Origin: Paucimonas sp.
Lineage (GTDB): Bacteria > Pseudomonadota > Gammaproteobacteria > Pseudomonadales > Pseudomonadaceae
Length of the DNA: 57,482 nucleotides
Assembly (NCBI GenBank): GCA_031253995.1
Contig: JAIRVG010000048.1
Coordinates: forward strand, 1-57,482
Direction of reading: 5' to 3'
Part shown: piece after piece, positions 1 through 9,055 of the stretch
Numbering within the stretch: the stretch's first letter is position 1
How the letters are laid out: each line of letters begins with the position of its first letter
Notes under the pieces: generated by a model
The model's input: the letters and a program-made list of their open reading frames with translations, nothing else
What the model was told of the DNA's origin: nothing
Databases searched by the model: none
Program-made: the position numbers and the translations under genes

Positions 1-150
1 TGTCAGAAGAGCCCGGGACTCAGGTTTTACGACGGCTGCGCCGCCGATCGCGGATGAATCCGCTCCCACGCCGATCGCGGCGCTCTTGCGGTCTAGTTCT
101 CTGCGCGACAGCGCAGCCCGGCAGGCTGGGTGGACTCCTACGCAGACCGT
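1..150. repeat. Long dispersed palindromic repeat, copy 1 (cut by window start)
   Basis: This is the right-hand part of an element that recurs at 26903-27148, 36245-36467 and 57280-57482. Shared blocks include ACTCAGGTTTTACGACGGC, GATGAATCCGCTCCCAC and GGTCTAGTTCTCTGCG. The outer stretch containing GCGCAGCCC and GCTGGGTGGACT is also shared with copy 2, in inverted orientation. The left half lies before the window. The rest up to base 185 has no gene and runs to the stop of the TonB receptor. Confidence 0.8.
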
Positions 151-185
151 GCCACACCTCTGGAGCGTGGATTGCGTACCGATTG

Positions 186-2429
186 TCAGAAATGGGTAGT
201 CAACGACACCCCATAAGTCCGCCGATCCCCCCGCGCATCCCAGGCCACATCGAACGGCAGCGGCACGCTGTCGGTCTTGTAGCGCTTGTCGGTAAGGTTG
301 TTCACATAGGCACTGACATCCAGGTCCTGGCGCCCGCCAAAGTGATAGGTCAGGCTGGCATTGCCCAGGGTATAGCCACCCTGCGACACGCTATGGTCCT
401 CCTGCGCAGTCGGCAGGAAGTAGATCCGGCTCTGGTAGCGCCAGCTGTTGTCCAGGGTCACGGCATCACCACCCTCCAGCGCAATCCTGTAGCTCGCCCC
501 CACCGACAGCGTCCGCGACGGCGACCGGGCAATCCGGTTGCCCGAGTAATCCGGCCCGCCCGGCGACGAGAAGTCCTTCAGCTCGGTATGCAGCAACCCC
601 AGCGAGCCACGCAGTTGCAGGTTCTGCCACGGCAACGCCTGCACCTCGAACTCCGCCCCACGGATCACCCCGGCGCCGCTGTTGGTCAGCAGCGAGATCA
701 CCTGCCCGTTGCTCACCGACACGGTGTTCACCTGGATATCGGCGTAGTCGTAGTAGAAGACGTTGGCATTGGCCACCAGGCGCTCGTCGAACCACTCGCT
801 CTTGATCCCCAGCTCATAGGCATCGACATTCTCCGGCGATACCACCGAGGTCTCCGCCTGCACCGTCGCCCCACCATTGAAGCCACCGGAGCGGAAGCCC
901 TTGGCATAGCGGAAGTACACCCGGGCATTGTCGTTGAGCTGGTACTCGGGGGTGAAATCGTAGGTCAGCTTGTTCCAGGTGCGTTTCTCGTCCTGGGTGG
1001 CGACGGTGGCCAGGGTCCCGGTGTAGTTTTTCCACCAACCCTCGACACTGCCGAACGAGACGTCCGCGGCATCCGGCGCAGCGACCCGGTGCAGGTCGAT
1101 GTCCTTGGTCTCGCGGGTCCAGCGCAGGCCGAGGGTCAGGCTCAGGTCATCGGTGGCCTGCCAGGTCGAACTGCCGAACAGTGCGTAGCTGGTGGTGGTC
1201 TGGTCGAGGTCGGTGCGGCCATAGCTGGCAACGCCGAACGGTGCGTTATAGGCGGTGGGCAGGATGGCGCTGCTGTTGGCGCTGTCGAGGGTCTCGTGGA
1301 ACAGGTGGGTGCCGACGATCCAGCTCACCGGCTGGTTGCGCGCCGAGGACAGGCGCAGTTCCTGGGACACCTGGCGCCAGTGATCGTCGCCATAGGAACG
1401 GCCGAATTCGTAGATGCCCATGTTCGGGCCCTGGGCCTTTTCCTGGATATCGTCGAAGGCGGTGATCGAATCCAGGGTCAGTTCGCCCAGGGCCCATTGC
1501 AGGTTGAGCTGCACGCCATTGTGCTGGATGCGGTCCTCGGCCTTGCCGGTGAACGCCGCTTCATCGTCGTCCAGCACCGGCGCCGGGCCGAACAGCGTGG
1601 TTCCGCCAGGCCCGGCACCCCAGGCGCGGGTGGCGATGCCCTGCCCCTTGTAGTCGCGGGCGCGCAGTTGCAGGGTGGCGTCGAGGTCGTCGCTCAGGCG
1701 CGCGAGGAATTGCGCCCGCAGCGACTGGTCGTGGACGTCGCCGACCGTGTGGCCATCGACGATGTTCTTCAGCTGGCCGTCCCGGCTCTGGTCGACGAAG
1801 GCCACCCGCGCGGCCAGGCGGTCGTCCACCAGGGTGCCGCCATAGGCGCCCTCGTACTGGCGGGCGTTGTAGTTGCCGGCATCCACCTTGAAGTAGCCAT
1901 TGCCGTCCTCGAAGCGCGGCTTGCGCGAGACGAAGTTGATCGCCCCGCCGGTGGTGTTCTTGCCCCACAGGGTGCCCTGCGGGCCACGCAGGATTTCCAC
2001 CCGCTCCAGGTCGTAGAGCGGACCGCCGGTGGCGATATGCGGGCTGATGTAGGTGTCGTCGAAGTAGATGCCCACCGGATAGACCGTGGTCGAGGCCATG
2101 TCCCCCGAGCCCATGCCGCGGATGTACCAGCGCGGGCGCTGGTTGCCGGCGAATTCCGGGGCGATGGCGTTGGGCACGTCCTGCAGGACCTTGCCGGCGG
2201 TGAAGCCACCGCCGCTGTCGACGATGGCCTGGCCGGAGACGGCAGACACCGCAGCGGCGACGTCCTGCAGCGACTCCTCGCGCTTTTGCGCGGTGACGGT
2301 CACGGTGGGCAAGGCGTCCGGCTTTTTCTCCGGGGTGTCGTCGGGTTCGGCGGCCAGCAGGGGCTGGGTGGGGAGCAAGGCGGCAGTGATCAGAAGCGCC
2401 AGGCGGTGGCGGCGAAACGGCAGGGTCAT
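186..2429 (-). CDS. TonB-dependent outer-membrane receptor
   Basis: A 747-residue outer-membrane transporter of the TonB-dependent family, driven by TonB-ExbBD to import a ligand such as a siderophore or other large nutrient. A signal peptide ends near LLAAEPDD and is followed by a TonB-box-like LPTVTVTAQ. A plug domain comes next, with the typical motifs YIRGMGS, VEILRGPQGTLWGKN and GGAINFVSRKP. The C-terminal part is a long barrel ending in an aromatic residue (TTHF). The start at 2429 is preferred because AGAGAG lies 8 bases upstream; a start 11 codons earlier lacks this. The neighbours do not reveal the ligand. An almost perfect 31-bp dyad lies 53-83 bases upstream. The family is certain, the substrate unknown. 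Confidence 0.92.
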   Translation of the reverse strand: MTLPFRRHRLALLITAALLPTQPLLAAEPDDTPEKKPDALPTVTVTAQKREESLQDVAAAVSAVSGQAIVDSGGGFTAGKVLQDVPNAIAPEFAGNQRPRWYIRGMGSGDMASTTVYPVGIYFDDTYISPHIATGGPLYDLERVEILRGPQGTLWGKNTTGGAINFVSRKPRFEDGNGYFKVDAGNYNARQYEGAYGGTLVDDRLAARVAFVDQSRDGQLKNIVDGHTVGDVHDQSLRAQFLARLSDDLDATLQLRARDYKGQGIATRAWGAGPGGTTLFGPAPVLDDDEAAFTGKAEDRIQHNGVQLNLQWALGELTLDSITAFDDIQEKAQGPNMGIYEFGRSYGDDHWRQVSQELRLSSARNQPVSWIVGTHLFHETLDSANSSAILPTAYNAPFGVASYGRTDLDQTTTSYALFGSSTWQATDDLSLTLGLRWTRETKDIDLHRVAAPDAADVSFGSVEGWWKNYTGTLATVATQDEKRTWNKLTYDFTPEYQLNDNARVYFRYAKGFRSGGFNGGATVQAETSVVSPENVDAYELGIKSEWFDERLVANANVFYYDYADIQVNTVSVSNGQVISLLTNSGAGVIRGAEFEVQALPWQNLQLRGSLGLLHTELKDFSSPGGPDYSGNRIARSPSRTLSVGASYRIALEGGDAVTLDNSWRYQSRIYFLPTAQEDHSVSQGGYTLGNASLTYHFGGRQDLDVSAYVNNLTDKRYKTDSVPLPFDVAWDARGDRRTYGVSLTTHF

Positions 2430-2481
2430 GGGCAGCTCTCTCTTTACGGATGAGAGCAGCATGGCAATGGCCGTGCCAGAG

Positions 2482-2512
2482 GCTGGAGGCCTTGTATATC
2501 AAGGGCTCCAGC
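2482..2512. promoter_or_regulatory. 31-bp near-perfect dyad upstream of the TonB receptor
   Basis: Outer arms GCTGGAG and CTCCAGC and inner arms CCTTG and CAAGG pair perfectly around a TATAT centre, with one unpaired G between outer and inner arms on each side. It lies 53-83 bases before the receptor start. It could be an operator for a dimeric repressor. In the transcript it would form a 12-bp hairpin. No T run follows on the minus strand, so a simple terminator for the upstream barrel gene is less likely. It does not resemble a Fur box. Confidence 0.55.
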
Positions 2513-2601
2513 TTTTCCTGAAGTTTGATTGCTGCTTGAGGTGCAGTGTTTCAGCAGTCAGCTGCTGCACCTGGCACAACCCAATCCAGAGGGTGGACTG
2601 C

Positions 2602-3348
2602 TTAGAACGCCAGACCCACCTTCACCCCGAACTCGTCACGCTTGAGCCTGGTGTTGTCCGCCACTTCCGAATCCTCGTCCAGCTTGTATTCGGTTCGGGT
2701 GTAGTAGGCGCCGACCTGGATCGGCATGCCGCCCTGCTGGTTCATCAGCAGGCTGACTTCGGCGTACGGGTTGGTGCGGTCCTTGAGGTCTACGGTGTCG
2801 CTGCCGAAATCGTCCACCTTCAGGCGCGCACGGCCGTCGAGGGTGTGGCGGGCACCGACTTCGATGCGCAGGGTCGAGGCATCGAACTGGTGGTTATAGC
2901 CCAGCGCGGCCTTGGCGAACGGCGACTTGACGGTGAGTTTGGTATCAAGATCGTTGATCTCCGGCTCGTAGCGCGACCAGCTGTAGCCGCCACCCACGAT
3001 CACATCGACGAAGTTGCGCGCGTCCAGCGCGGCACGCCAGCCAAGGTCGAGGTCGGCCTGGGCTTCCTTGAGCTTGTTGTCGTCCTTCTTGCCGTACTTG
3101 GCTTCGGCACCGGCCTGGTAGATGAAGCCGGATTCGGCGGTGAGCTTGTTGCCGAAGGTGGCGAACACACCGCCCTGGCCCAGGTGCTGGTCGTCCGATT
3201 CGCTGCCGCCTTCGAACTTGAACTTGTCGTAGCTGCCCGACAGACCGAGGGTGAACAGCGGGTCGGTGCTCGGTGCGGCGACAGCGGCCAGCGGTGCCCC
3301 CAGCAGGGCGAGAATGCAGGTCGGCGCGAGCAGGTGACGGGTACGCAT
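2602..3348 (-). CDS. Putative outer-membrane beta-barrel protein
   Basis: A 248-residue protein of unrecognised family. An N-terminal signal peptide (MRTRHLLAPTCILALLGAP, cleavage near AVAA) is followed by alternating amphipathic strands rich in Tyr, Asp and Lys. It ends GVKVGLAF, a terminal aromatic residue as expected for barrel assembly. Its size suggests a barrel of roughly 8-10 strands. The start at 3348 has GGAGG 6 bases upstream; an earlier ATG at 3363 overlaps that ribosome site. It lies upstream of the TonB receptor on the same strand with a 172-base gap holding the dyad, so the two may be regulated separately. Function unknown. Confidence 0.75.
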   Translation of the reverse strand: MRTRHLLAPTCILALLGAPLAAVAAPSTDPLFTLGLSGSYDKFKFEGGSESDDQHLGQGGVFATFGNKLTAESGFIYQAGAEAKYGKKDDNKLKEAQADLDLGWRAALDARNFVDVIVGGGYSWSRYEPEINDLDTKLTVKSPFAKAALGYNHQFDASTLRIEVGARHTLDGRARLKVDDFGSDTVDLKDRTNPYAEVSLLMNQQGGMPIQVGAYYTRTEYKLDEDSEVADNTRLKRDEFGVKVGLAF

Positions 3349-3424
3349 TGGTGGAGCCTCCATGACAGTAACGTATTAACGAATGCGTCACTTCGAGGCG
3401 GGGTGAATCGGGAAAGTTCGATAA

Positions 3425-3442
3425 ATGTGAAGAAAATGTGAA
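3425..3442. promoter_or_regulatory. Tandem direct repeat of the OmpR/PhoB-site type
   Basis: ATGTGAA is repeated exactly with a 4-base spacer, giving an 11-bp period, 77-94 bases upstream of the barrel gene. Two direct 7-mers one helical turn apart is the architecture bound by OmpR/PhoB-family response regulators. The sequence is not a canonical Pho box. Candidate only. Confidence 0.35.
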
Positions 3443-3525
3443 ATGTTTCTCGCAAGAAAACGCTCTACCCCAACGTTTACAGAGGACCGTAGGAGCTGGC
3501 TTGTCGTGTGACGAACCACTGCGAA

Positions 3526-3542
3526 GGGCCGCAAAGCGGCCC
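3526..3542. terminator. GC hairpin downstream of the aminotransferase operon
   Basis: GGGCCGC-AAA-GCGGCCC forms a perfect 7-bp stem 49 bases beyond the aminotransferase stop. No U-run follows on the minus strand, so it may only stabilise the 3' end. It lies in a stretch that also carries weak REP-like sequence (GGAGCTGGCTTG near 3492). Confidence 0.3.
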
Positions 3543-3590
3543 CGGTTCCCGCTCCCAAGCCGGACAATCCGGGACCACTACGCACTACGC

Positions 3591-4760
3591 CTACAGCCCC
3601 CTCGAAAGCGCCCGAGCCACCCGCTCCAGATTGGACTCGTTAAGCCCAGCCACACACATCCGCCCGCTGCGAATCAGGTACACCCCGTGCTGCTCGCGAA
3701 TGCGATCGACCGCCGCCGCGCTCAGTCCGGTGTAGCTGAACATGCCCTTCTGCCGCAGCAGGTAGTCCAGGTCGAGCGGCTTCACCCGCTCGTACAGCGC
3801 CCGCCGCATCGCCAGCATGCGCTCGCGCATGGCATCCAGCTCTGCGCGCCACAGCGCATTCAATTCGGGATGGTTGAAGATGGTCGCCACCAACTCCGCA
3901 CCATGCCGTGGCGGATTGGAATAGTTGGTCCGCACCGTCCCCTTCAACTGCCCCGCTACCCGCCCGGCGATCTCCACGCTGTCACAGACCACCGACAACG
4001 ACCCGACCCGCTCGCCATACAGCGAGAACACCTTGGAAAACGAATTGCTCACCAGCCCGGTGATCCCCGCCCGGGCCAGCGCGCGAATGGCGTAGGCATC
4101 TTCATCCAGGCCCTCCCCCAGCCCCAGGTAGGCGGCATCGAGAAACGGGATCAGCGAGCGCTCGCGACACAGCTCGTACAAGACGTCCCACTGCCCCGGC
4201 GCCAGGTCCACCCCGGTGGGGTTATGGCAGCAGGCATGCAGCAGCACGATGCTGTTGGCCGGCAGCGTGGCGAGCACCTGCAACAGGCGCTGGAAATCCA
4301 CCTCCCGGCCGCTGGCGTCCAGGTACGGATAGCGATTCACCCTGAAGCCCGCGCCCTGGAAGATCGCCAGGTGGTTGTCCCAGGTCGGGTCGCTGACCCA
4401 CACCTGCGAATCCGGGTACCAGCGCTTGAGGAAATCCGCCCCGACCCGCAACGCCCCGGAGCCACCGACGCTTTGCAAGGTGACGATGCGCGGGTTGTCG
4501 CTGTCGGCGAACAGGTAGCGCTGCACCGCCTCGCGGAAACCGCCATGGCCGTCCATGGGCAGGTACAGGTTGGCCGTTTCCGCCCGCGCCTCCAGCAGCG
4601 CCCTGGCCTGGCGCACCGAGGACAGCACCGGCACCTGGCCGTCGCCGTCGTAGTAGAAGCCGATGCTGAGGTTGACCTTGTCCGCCCGCGGATCGCGCTG
4701 GTACTCGTCCATCAGCGAGAGGATCGGGTCCCCGGGATAGGTCTCGACATGTTCGAACAT
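3591..4760 (-). CDS. Aromatic/aspartate-type aminotransferase (class I, fold type I)
   Basis: A 389-residue PLP enzyme of the AspC/TyrB subgroup, which moves amino groups between amino acids (Asp or aromatic) and 2-oxoglutarate. The start [13 protein letters not shown] is typical. Other hallmarks are the NPTGVD motif in the middle, DAAYLGLG with the PLP-contacting Asp and Tyr, and [16 protein letters not shown] with the Schiff-base Lys. The 4760 start matches the family N-terminus; the earlier in-frame ATG at 4814 would run into the upstream gene. It is last in a tight minus-strand run, 10 bases after the ThDP enzyme. That suggests it forms the 2-oxoacid that the ThDP enzyme handles. An aromatic substrate is likely but not proven. 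Confidence 0.88.
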   Translation of the reverse strand: MFEHVETYPGDPILSLMDEYQRDPRADKVNLSIGFYYDGDGQVPVLSSVRQARALLEARAETANLYLPMDGHGGFREAVQRYLFADSDNPRIVTLQSVGGSGALRVGADFLKRWYPDSQVWVSDPTWDNHLAIFQGAGFRVNRYPYLDASGREVDFQRLLQVLATLPANSIVLLHACCHNPTGVDLAPGQWDVLYELCRERSLIPFLDAAYLGLGEGLDEDAYAIRALARAGITGLVSNSFSKVFSLYGERVGSLSVVCDSVEIAGRVAGQLKGTVRTNYSNPPRHGAELVATIFNHPELNALWRAELDAMRERMLAMRRALYERVKPLDLDYLLRQKGMFSYTGLSAAAVDRIREQHGVYLIRSGRMCVAGLNESNLERVARALSRGL

Positions 4761-4770
4761 CTTGGTCTCC

Positions 4771-6417
4771 TCAGTGGGCAAAGGTCGGGTGAAGGAACTG
4801 CCACGGGCTGGCATCGCTACCGCGCGGCACGCTGACCTCGATCAGCACCGGACGGTCCGCGGCGAAAGCCTGCTCCAGCACCGGCCGCAACTGCGCCGGC
4901 GAGGCCACGCGCAAGGCCTGCACGCCGAACGATTCGGCGAAACGCACGAAGTCCGGGTTCACCAGCTCCGAGCCGAGCAGGCGACCGCCGAAGCTTTCCT
5001 GCTGGTCGCGGTAGACGTTGCCGAAGGCGTTGTTGTTGAACACGATGGTCACCAGGTTCAGTCCGTACTGCACCGCCGTGGCCAGCTCCTGGGCGGCGAA
5101 CATGAAGCCGCCGTCGCCACAGATCGACACCACCGCCTTGTCAGGATGCGCCGCCTTGACCCCCAGCGCCGTGGGGAAACCGAAACCGAGGGTGCCCTGG
5201 TGCCCCGAGGTGACCAGGGTTCGCGGCCGGTACACCGGGAAACCGAAGATCGAGGTGAAGCCCACCTGGGAGATTTCCTCGACGAAGAAACCGTCCCGGG
5301 GCAGCACGTCGCGGATCACCCGCAGGTAGTCCAGTTGCGGCTGCACGCACTGGATGGCCTGCTCCGCCGCGGCCTTGGCCTCGGCGATTTCCGCGTCACG
5401 CCGGCGTGGCGGGCCGGCACGCAGTACCGCCTCGGCCAGGGCACTGGCGCCCTCGGCGGCGTCCGCCAGCAGGTTCACCTCGGCGGGAATGCGCCGCACT
5501 TCGGCCGGGTCGATATCGATGCGGATCAGTTTCAGTCCCTCGGGACGATGGCGCCAGCGGATATCCAGCAGTTCGAAGCGCGAGCCGATCACCACTGCCA
5601 CATCGGTCTGCGGCCACAGGCGCGCACCGGCGGCCACGGTGAAGCCCAGCGGATGATCGTCGGCGACCACGCCGCGTCCACCCCGGAAACTCACCACCGG
5701 CGCACCCAGCACCTCCGCCAGTTGCCCGACCTCGGCACTGGCCTCCAGAGCACCGGAGCCGACGAAGATCATCGGTGCCTTGGCCGAACTCAACAGCTTG
5801 GCCGCACGCTCCAGCGCATCGGTATCCACCGGCGGCGTCGCCTGCAGGGCCAGCGGAGCCTGCAGGCGCACGGCGGCGCTGCGGGTGAAGAAGTCCCACG
5901 AGGCTTGCAGCGACACCACCCCCGGACGCCCGGACTGCATGGCCTGGAACGCCTGGGCCACCTGCCACGGCGCATCCGCCGGCTGCTCGACATGGGCGGC
6001 GTGCTTGCCGATGCCCTGGAGGATTTCCAACTGCCGTGGCAGCTCGTGCAACTGGCCGCGGCCACGGTCCTTGAAGCCGCTCATGACATCGCCGGTCAGC
6101 GCCAGCACCGGTGCGTTGCAACCATGGGCAGTGAGCATCGCCGCACTGGCATTGAGGATGCCGGGGCCGGGCACCACGCTGAACACGCCGGGGCGGCCGG
6201 TGGAGCGGGCGTAGCCGAAGGCCATGTAGGCGCTGGTCTGCTCGTGGCGGGCACCGACGGTGCGGATGCTGTCGGCACTGCGCGCCAGGGCATCGGTGAG
6301 GCCGTAGATCTGCGCACCGGGCAAGGCGAACACCGTATCGACGCCATGCACCTTGAGACTTTCGACCAGGGCTTCGCCGCCCGTGAGCTGTTGGACAGCA
6401 GGGAGTTGGTTTTTCAT
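4771..6417 (-). CDS. ThDP-dependent 2-oxoacid enzyme (acetolactate synthase/decarboxylase superfamily)
   Basis: A 548-residue enzyme with the three-domain layout of the acetolactate synthase family. The N-terminal PYR domain carries the catalytic Glu in [16 protein letters not shown]. The central domain includes MIFVGSGAL. The C-terminal PP domain has the metal-ThDP motif, GDGG followed by FNNNAFGN. No regulatory subunit gene is adjacent, as would be expected for biosynthetic acetolactate synthase. Lying between an aminotransferase (10 bases downstream) and a permease (19 bases upstream), it more likely decarboxylates or carboligates the 2-oxoacid made by the aminotransferase. The organisation recalls AruH/AruI of arginine transaminase catabolism, but the aminotransferase here is of the AspC/TyrB type. 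Confidence 0.85.
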   Translation of the reverse strand: MKNQLPAVQQLTGGEALVESLKVHGVDTVFALPGAQIYGLTDALARSADSIRTVGARHEQTSAYMAFGYARSTGRPGVFSVVPGPGILNASAAMLTAHGCNAPVLALTGDVMSGFKDRGRGQLHELPRQLEILQGIGKHAAHVEQPADAPWQVAQAFQAMQSGRPGVVSLQASWDFFTRSAAVRLQAPLALQATPPVDTDALERAAKLLSSAKAPMIFVGSGALEASAEVGQLAEVLGAPVVSFRGGRGVVADDHPLGFTVAAGARLWPQTDVAVVIGSRFELLDIRWRHRPEGLKLIRIDIDPAEVRRIPAEVNLLADAAEGASALAEAVLRAGPPRRRDAEIAEAKAAAEQAIQCVQPQLDYLRVIRDVLPRDGFFVEEISQVGFTSIFGFPVYRPRTLVTSGHQGTLGFGFPTALGVKAAHPDKAVVSICGDGGFMFAAQELATAVQYGLNLVTIVFNNNAFGNVYRDQQESFGGRLLGSELVNPDFVRFAESFGVQALRVASPAQLRPVLEQAFAADRPVLIEVSVPRGSDASPWQFLHPTFAH

Positions 6418-6436
6418 CGTTATTACCTGTTGCGGA

Positions 6437-7840
6437 TTATTCGAAACGCAGCGCGGCGGATTTGCTCGCGTGGTACTTGCGGTAAGTGGCGTATATCAAC
6501 ATCAGCCAGAGCGGAATCAGCCACACGGAAAGTTGCATCGAGGGAATGAAGGCCATGATCGCCATGATTGCGCCAATGAAGGCGATGCACAGATAGTTGC
6601 TCAAGGGAAACAGTGGCGATTGATATTGGGTCGTTTCCCCCGCCGCCTGCTTGGTCCGGCGAAACTTCAGGTGGGTATAGCTGGTGAGCATCCAGTTCAT
6701 GATGGTGGTGGCAACCACCAGGGCCATCAGCAGTTCCAGGGTGCCGTTGGGCGAAGCCCAGTTCAGCAGCACCGCCAGCGCCGTCACTGCGGCGGTGACG
6801 AACAGCGCATTCACCGGAATCCCGTTGCGGTTGAGCTTGAGCAGGCGCTGCGGTGCATGGCCCTGCCCGGCCATGGCGTGCAACTGGCGCACGGTGCAGT
6901 AGACCACGCCGTTGTACACCGACAGCGCCGCCGTCAGCACCACCAGGTTGAGCACATGGGCGGCGGCGCCGATGCCCAGCAGGTCGAGGATCTTCACGAA
7001 CGGACTGGCGCTGTACGGATCGCCGCCGGCCGACAGCGAGGCCACCAGGTCGTCCCATGGGGTCAGGGCCAGCAGCACCGCCAGGGCAGCGATGTAGAAC
7101 AGGCCGATGCGGTGCAGGACCTTGTTGATCGCGCTGGGAATGGTGCGCTGCGGATCACGGGCTTCGCCGGCGGTGAAGCCGATGAATTCCAGGCCGCCGA
7201 AGGCGAACATGATCAGCGGCATGGCCAGCAGCAGGCCCCCCACCCCGTTGGGCACGAAGCCGCCATGGCTCCACAGGTTGCTGACCGTCGCCCCGGCCGG
7301 CGGTGTCGGGCCGAACAGCAGCCAGGCGCCGAGGCCGATCATCAGCAGCACCGCCGTCACCTTGATCACCGCGAACCAGAACTCGGCCTCGCCGTAGATC
7401 TTCACCGCCAGCAGGTTGAGGCCGTTGACCAGCACGAAGAAGAACGCGGCGCAGGCCCAGGTGGGGATGTCCGGCCACCAGAACTGCACGTACTTGCCCA
7501 CCGCGGTGAGCTCGGCCATGCCCACCAGGATATAGCCGGCGGTGTAGTTCCAGCCGGCCAGGTAACCGAGGAAGCCGGAACAGTACTTGTTGGAGAAGTG
7601 GCTGAGGGAGCCGGACACCGGCTCGTCCACCAGCATCTCGCCGAGCTGGCGCATGATCAGGAAGGCGATCAGGCCGGCGAAGGCGTAGCCCAGCAGCAGC
7701 GAGGGCCCGGCCAGTTTCATCACCCCGGCGCTGCCCAGGAACAGGCCGGTGCCGATGGCACCGCCGAGGCCGATCATCTGGATATGGCGATTGGACAGAC
7801 CCCGCGCCAGGGCGGGGTCGGAAGTTGTGGCTCTGCTCAT
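6437..7840 (-). CDS. Amino acid permease (APC superfamily, AAT family)
   Basis: A 467-residue inner-membrane proton symporter with about 12 hydrophobic segments. The N-terminus LSNRHIQMIGLGGAIGTGLF is the signature of the AAT family (AroP, ProY, GabP, LysP). Later hallmarks are FGGLEFIGFTAGEARDPQRT and SVYNGVVYCTVRQL. The C-terminal half carries the usual short loops. It is the first gene of the permease-ThDP enzyme-aminotransferase run, so it probably imports the amino acid the module consumes. A 21-bp dyad about 100 bases upstream is a good candidate operator. The exact substrate cannot be read from sequence; aromatic or proline-like amino acids fit best. Confidence 0.9.
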   Translation of the reverse strand: MSRATTSDPALARGLSNRHIQMIGLGGAIGTGLFLGSAGVMKLAGPSLLLGYAFAGLIAFLIMRQLGEMLVDEPVSGSLSHFSNKYCSGFLGYLAGWNYTAGYILVGMAELTAVGKYVQFWWPDIPTWACAAFFFVLVNGLNLLAVKIYGEAEFWFAVIKVTAVLLMIGLGAWLLFGPTPPAGATVSNLWSHGGFVPNGVGGLLLAMPLIMFAFGGLEFIGFTAGEARDPQRTIPSAINKVLHRIGLFYIAALAVLLALTPWDDLVASLSAGGDPYSASPFVKILDLLGIGAAAHVLNLVVLTAALSVYNGVVYCTVRQLHAMAGQGHAPQRLLKLNRNGIPVNALFVTAAVTALAVLLNWASPNGTLELLMALVVATTIMNWMLTSYTHLKFRRTKQAAGETTQYQSPLFPLSNYLCIAFIGAIMAIMAFIPSMQLSVWLIPLWLMLIYATYRKYHASKSAALRFE

Positions 7841-7941
7841 CGTCTTGTTGTCCGTATTGTTTTTCGGGCGCGATAAAAACCGCTGCCCGACGATAGTTCG
7901 GCAGGTTGAGTTACAGTTCTTTATTGGTTGCGAAGTTATCT

Positions 7942-7962
7942 TTGCACTTCGTCGAAGTTCAA
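7942..7962. promoter_or_regulatory. 21-bp dyad upstream of the permease operon, candidate LysR operator
   Basis: Arms TTGCACTTCG and CGAAGTTCAA are mirror images around a single T with one mismatch. A further half-site-like GCGAAGTTAT (7930-7939) and outer GTTGC/GCAAC pairs (7926-7930, 7970-7974) flank it. It lies 102-122 bases upstream of the permease start and downstream of the adjacent lysR gene. That is where the operator of this LysR protein would be expected. Confidence 0.5.
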
Positions 7963-8025
7963 GTTAACAGCAACTTTCCTGATAAGCAGCCGGCAATGCT
8001 GAATGACAACTATGCAGAGAGCGGT

Positions 8026-8117
8026 TAGCTGCAAGCCATAAGTTTCAAGCTGCAAGAAAAAGCAGGAACGACGAGACCTGCCTTTTCTTGGAACTTGCCG
8101 CTTGAAGCTTGCAGCTA
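8026..8117. repeat. Palindromic REP-like element, family 2, copy A
   Basis: Two inverted arms, TAGCTGCAAGC with AAGTTTCAAGCTGCAAG and CTTGCCGCTTGAAGC with TTGCAGCTA, surround an AGCAGG/CCTGC inner stem. The same design recurs at 19914-20008 and 24549-24629. The right edge abuts the stop codon of the lysR gene at 8118. Confidence 0.75.
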
Positions 8118-9047
8118 TTACGAGCCGGGACTGAGAAACTGCGAACCGCGGCAATGTTCATAGATGAACTTGCGAAACCACTGTTGCTCTGCGGAACCGT
8201 GGGTGCGGCTGTGCCACACCACCCAGTAGCGGAACGGGTGCTGGACGAACGCCAGCGGCCGGTAACATACCCCGCCCTGCTCGGCCCATTTGCGCGCGAT
8301 GTGCTGCGGCAGCATCAGCAGCATCTCGCTGCTGCGCAGCACCGCCAGCGCCGCCGAATAGTACGGCACCGTCAGCTTCAGGTCGCGGTGCAGGTTGTGC
8401 TTGCGCAGCCAGGCGTCGACGAAGCCGTCCTTGTCGCCGCCGGTGCTGATCTTCAGGTGTGGCCAGGCGCGGAACTGCTCGACCCCGAGGGTCTCGACCG
8501 CCGCCAGCGGATGGTCCTCGCCCATGCAGCACACCGCCATGTCCTCGCCGATCACCCGGCCGTGAAACTCCGCCGGGGTGTCCTCGATCATGCTGGTGGC
8601 CAGGTCGATCTTGCCGCTGGCCAGCCAGTCGAAGCGATTGGCCTCCCAGGGGCGGAAGTCGATGCTGACCCGTGGTGCCACCTGGGCCAGGTCGCGCAGC
8701 AGTTCGGGAAGGATGTACTGGGCGACATGGTCGGACCCGGCCAGGGCGAAGCGCCGCTCGCAGGTGGCCGGGGAGAATTGCGAAGGCGTGCCCAGTTCCT
8801 CAAGCTGGCCGAGCACGGCCTTGACCGGGTCCATCAGTTCCAGGCCGCGCTCGCTGAGGATGTACTGACGCCCCTGGCGCACCAGCAGCGGATCGCCGAA
8901 GGCCTCGCGGAACTGCGCCAGGTGCCGGCTCAGCGCCGACTGGCTGGTGCCCAGGCGGGTGGCGGCATGGCTGAGGTTGCGCACCTCCAGCAAGGTCAGC
9001 AGCACCCGCAGCTGACCGATGCTCAGGTTGTTGAAGGCCGGGCCCAT
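8118..9047 (-). CDS. LysR-family transcriptional regulator
   Basis: A 309-residue regulator with an N-terminal winged helix-turn-helix: LRVLLTLLEVRNLSHAATRL, then GTSQSALSRHLAQFREAFGDPLLVR. A substrate-binding-like effector domain follows to the end. The start MGPAFNNLSIGQLR at 9047 gives the normal LysR length; upstream codons belong to the neighbouring B3/4 gene. It follows that gene by 8 bases and precedes the permease module on the same strand. It therefore probably regulates the module, perhaps through the dyad at 7942-7962. The effector is unknown, possibly the imported amino acid or its 2-oxoacid. Confidence 0.9.
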   Translation of the reverse strand: MGPAFNNLSIGQLRVLLTLLEVRNLSHAATRLGTSQSALSRHLAQFREAFGDPLLVRQGRQYILSERGLELMDPVKAVLGQLEELGTPSQFSPATCERRFALAGSDHVAQYILPELLRDLAQVAPRVSIDFRPWEANRFDWLASGKIDLATSMIEDTPAEFHGRVIGEDMAVCCMGEDHPLAAVETLGVEQFRAWPHLKISTGGDKDGFVDAWLRKHNLHRDLKLTVPYYSAALAVLRSSEMLLMLPQHIARKWAEQGGVCYRPLAFVQHPFRYWVVWHSRTHGSAEQQWFRKFIYEHCRGSQFLSPGS

Positions 9048-9055
9048 GGGCGTGC

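Noticed and set aside
54..2453. 799-codon plus-strand frame opposite the TonB receptor
   Set aside because: It is rich in Arg, Gly, His and Gln with no recognisable domain, and lies exactly opposite a well-supported receptor gene; a high-GC antisense artefact.
2539..2572. AGGTGCAG/CTGCACCT pairing as a terminator for the barrel gene
   Set aside because: The loop is long and imperfect and no T-run follows on the minus strand.
3591..6417. AruH-AruI arginine transaminase pathway
   Set aside because: The aminotransferase is of the AspC/TyrB subgroup and no AruR/AruS-type regulators are adjacent, so the assignment would be unsafe.
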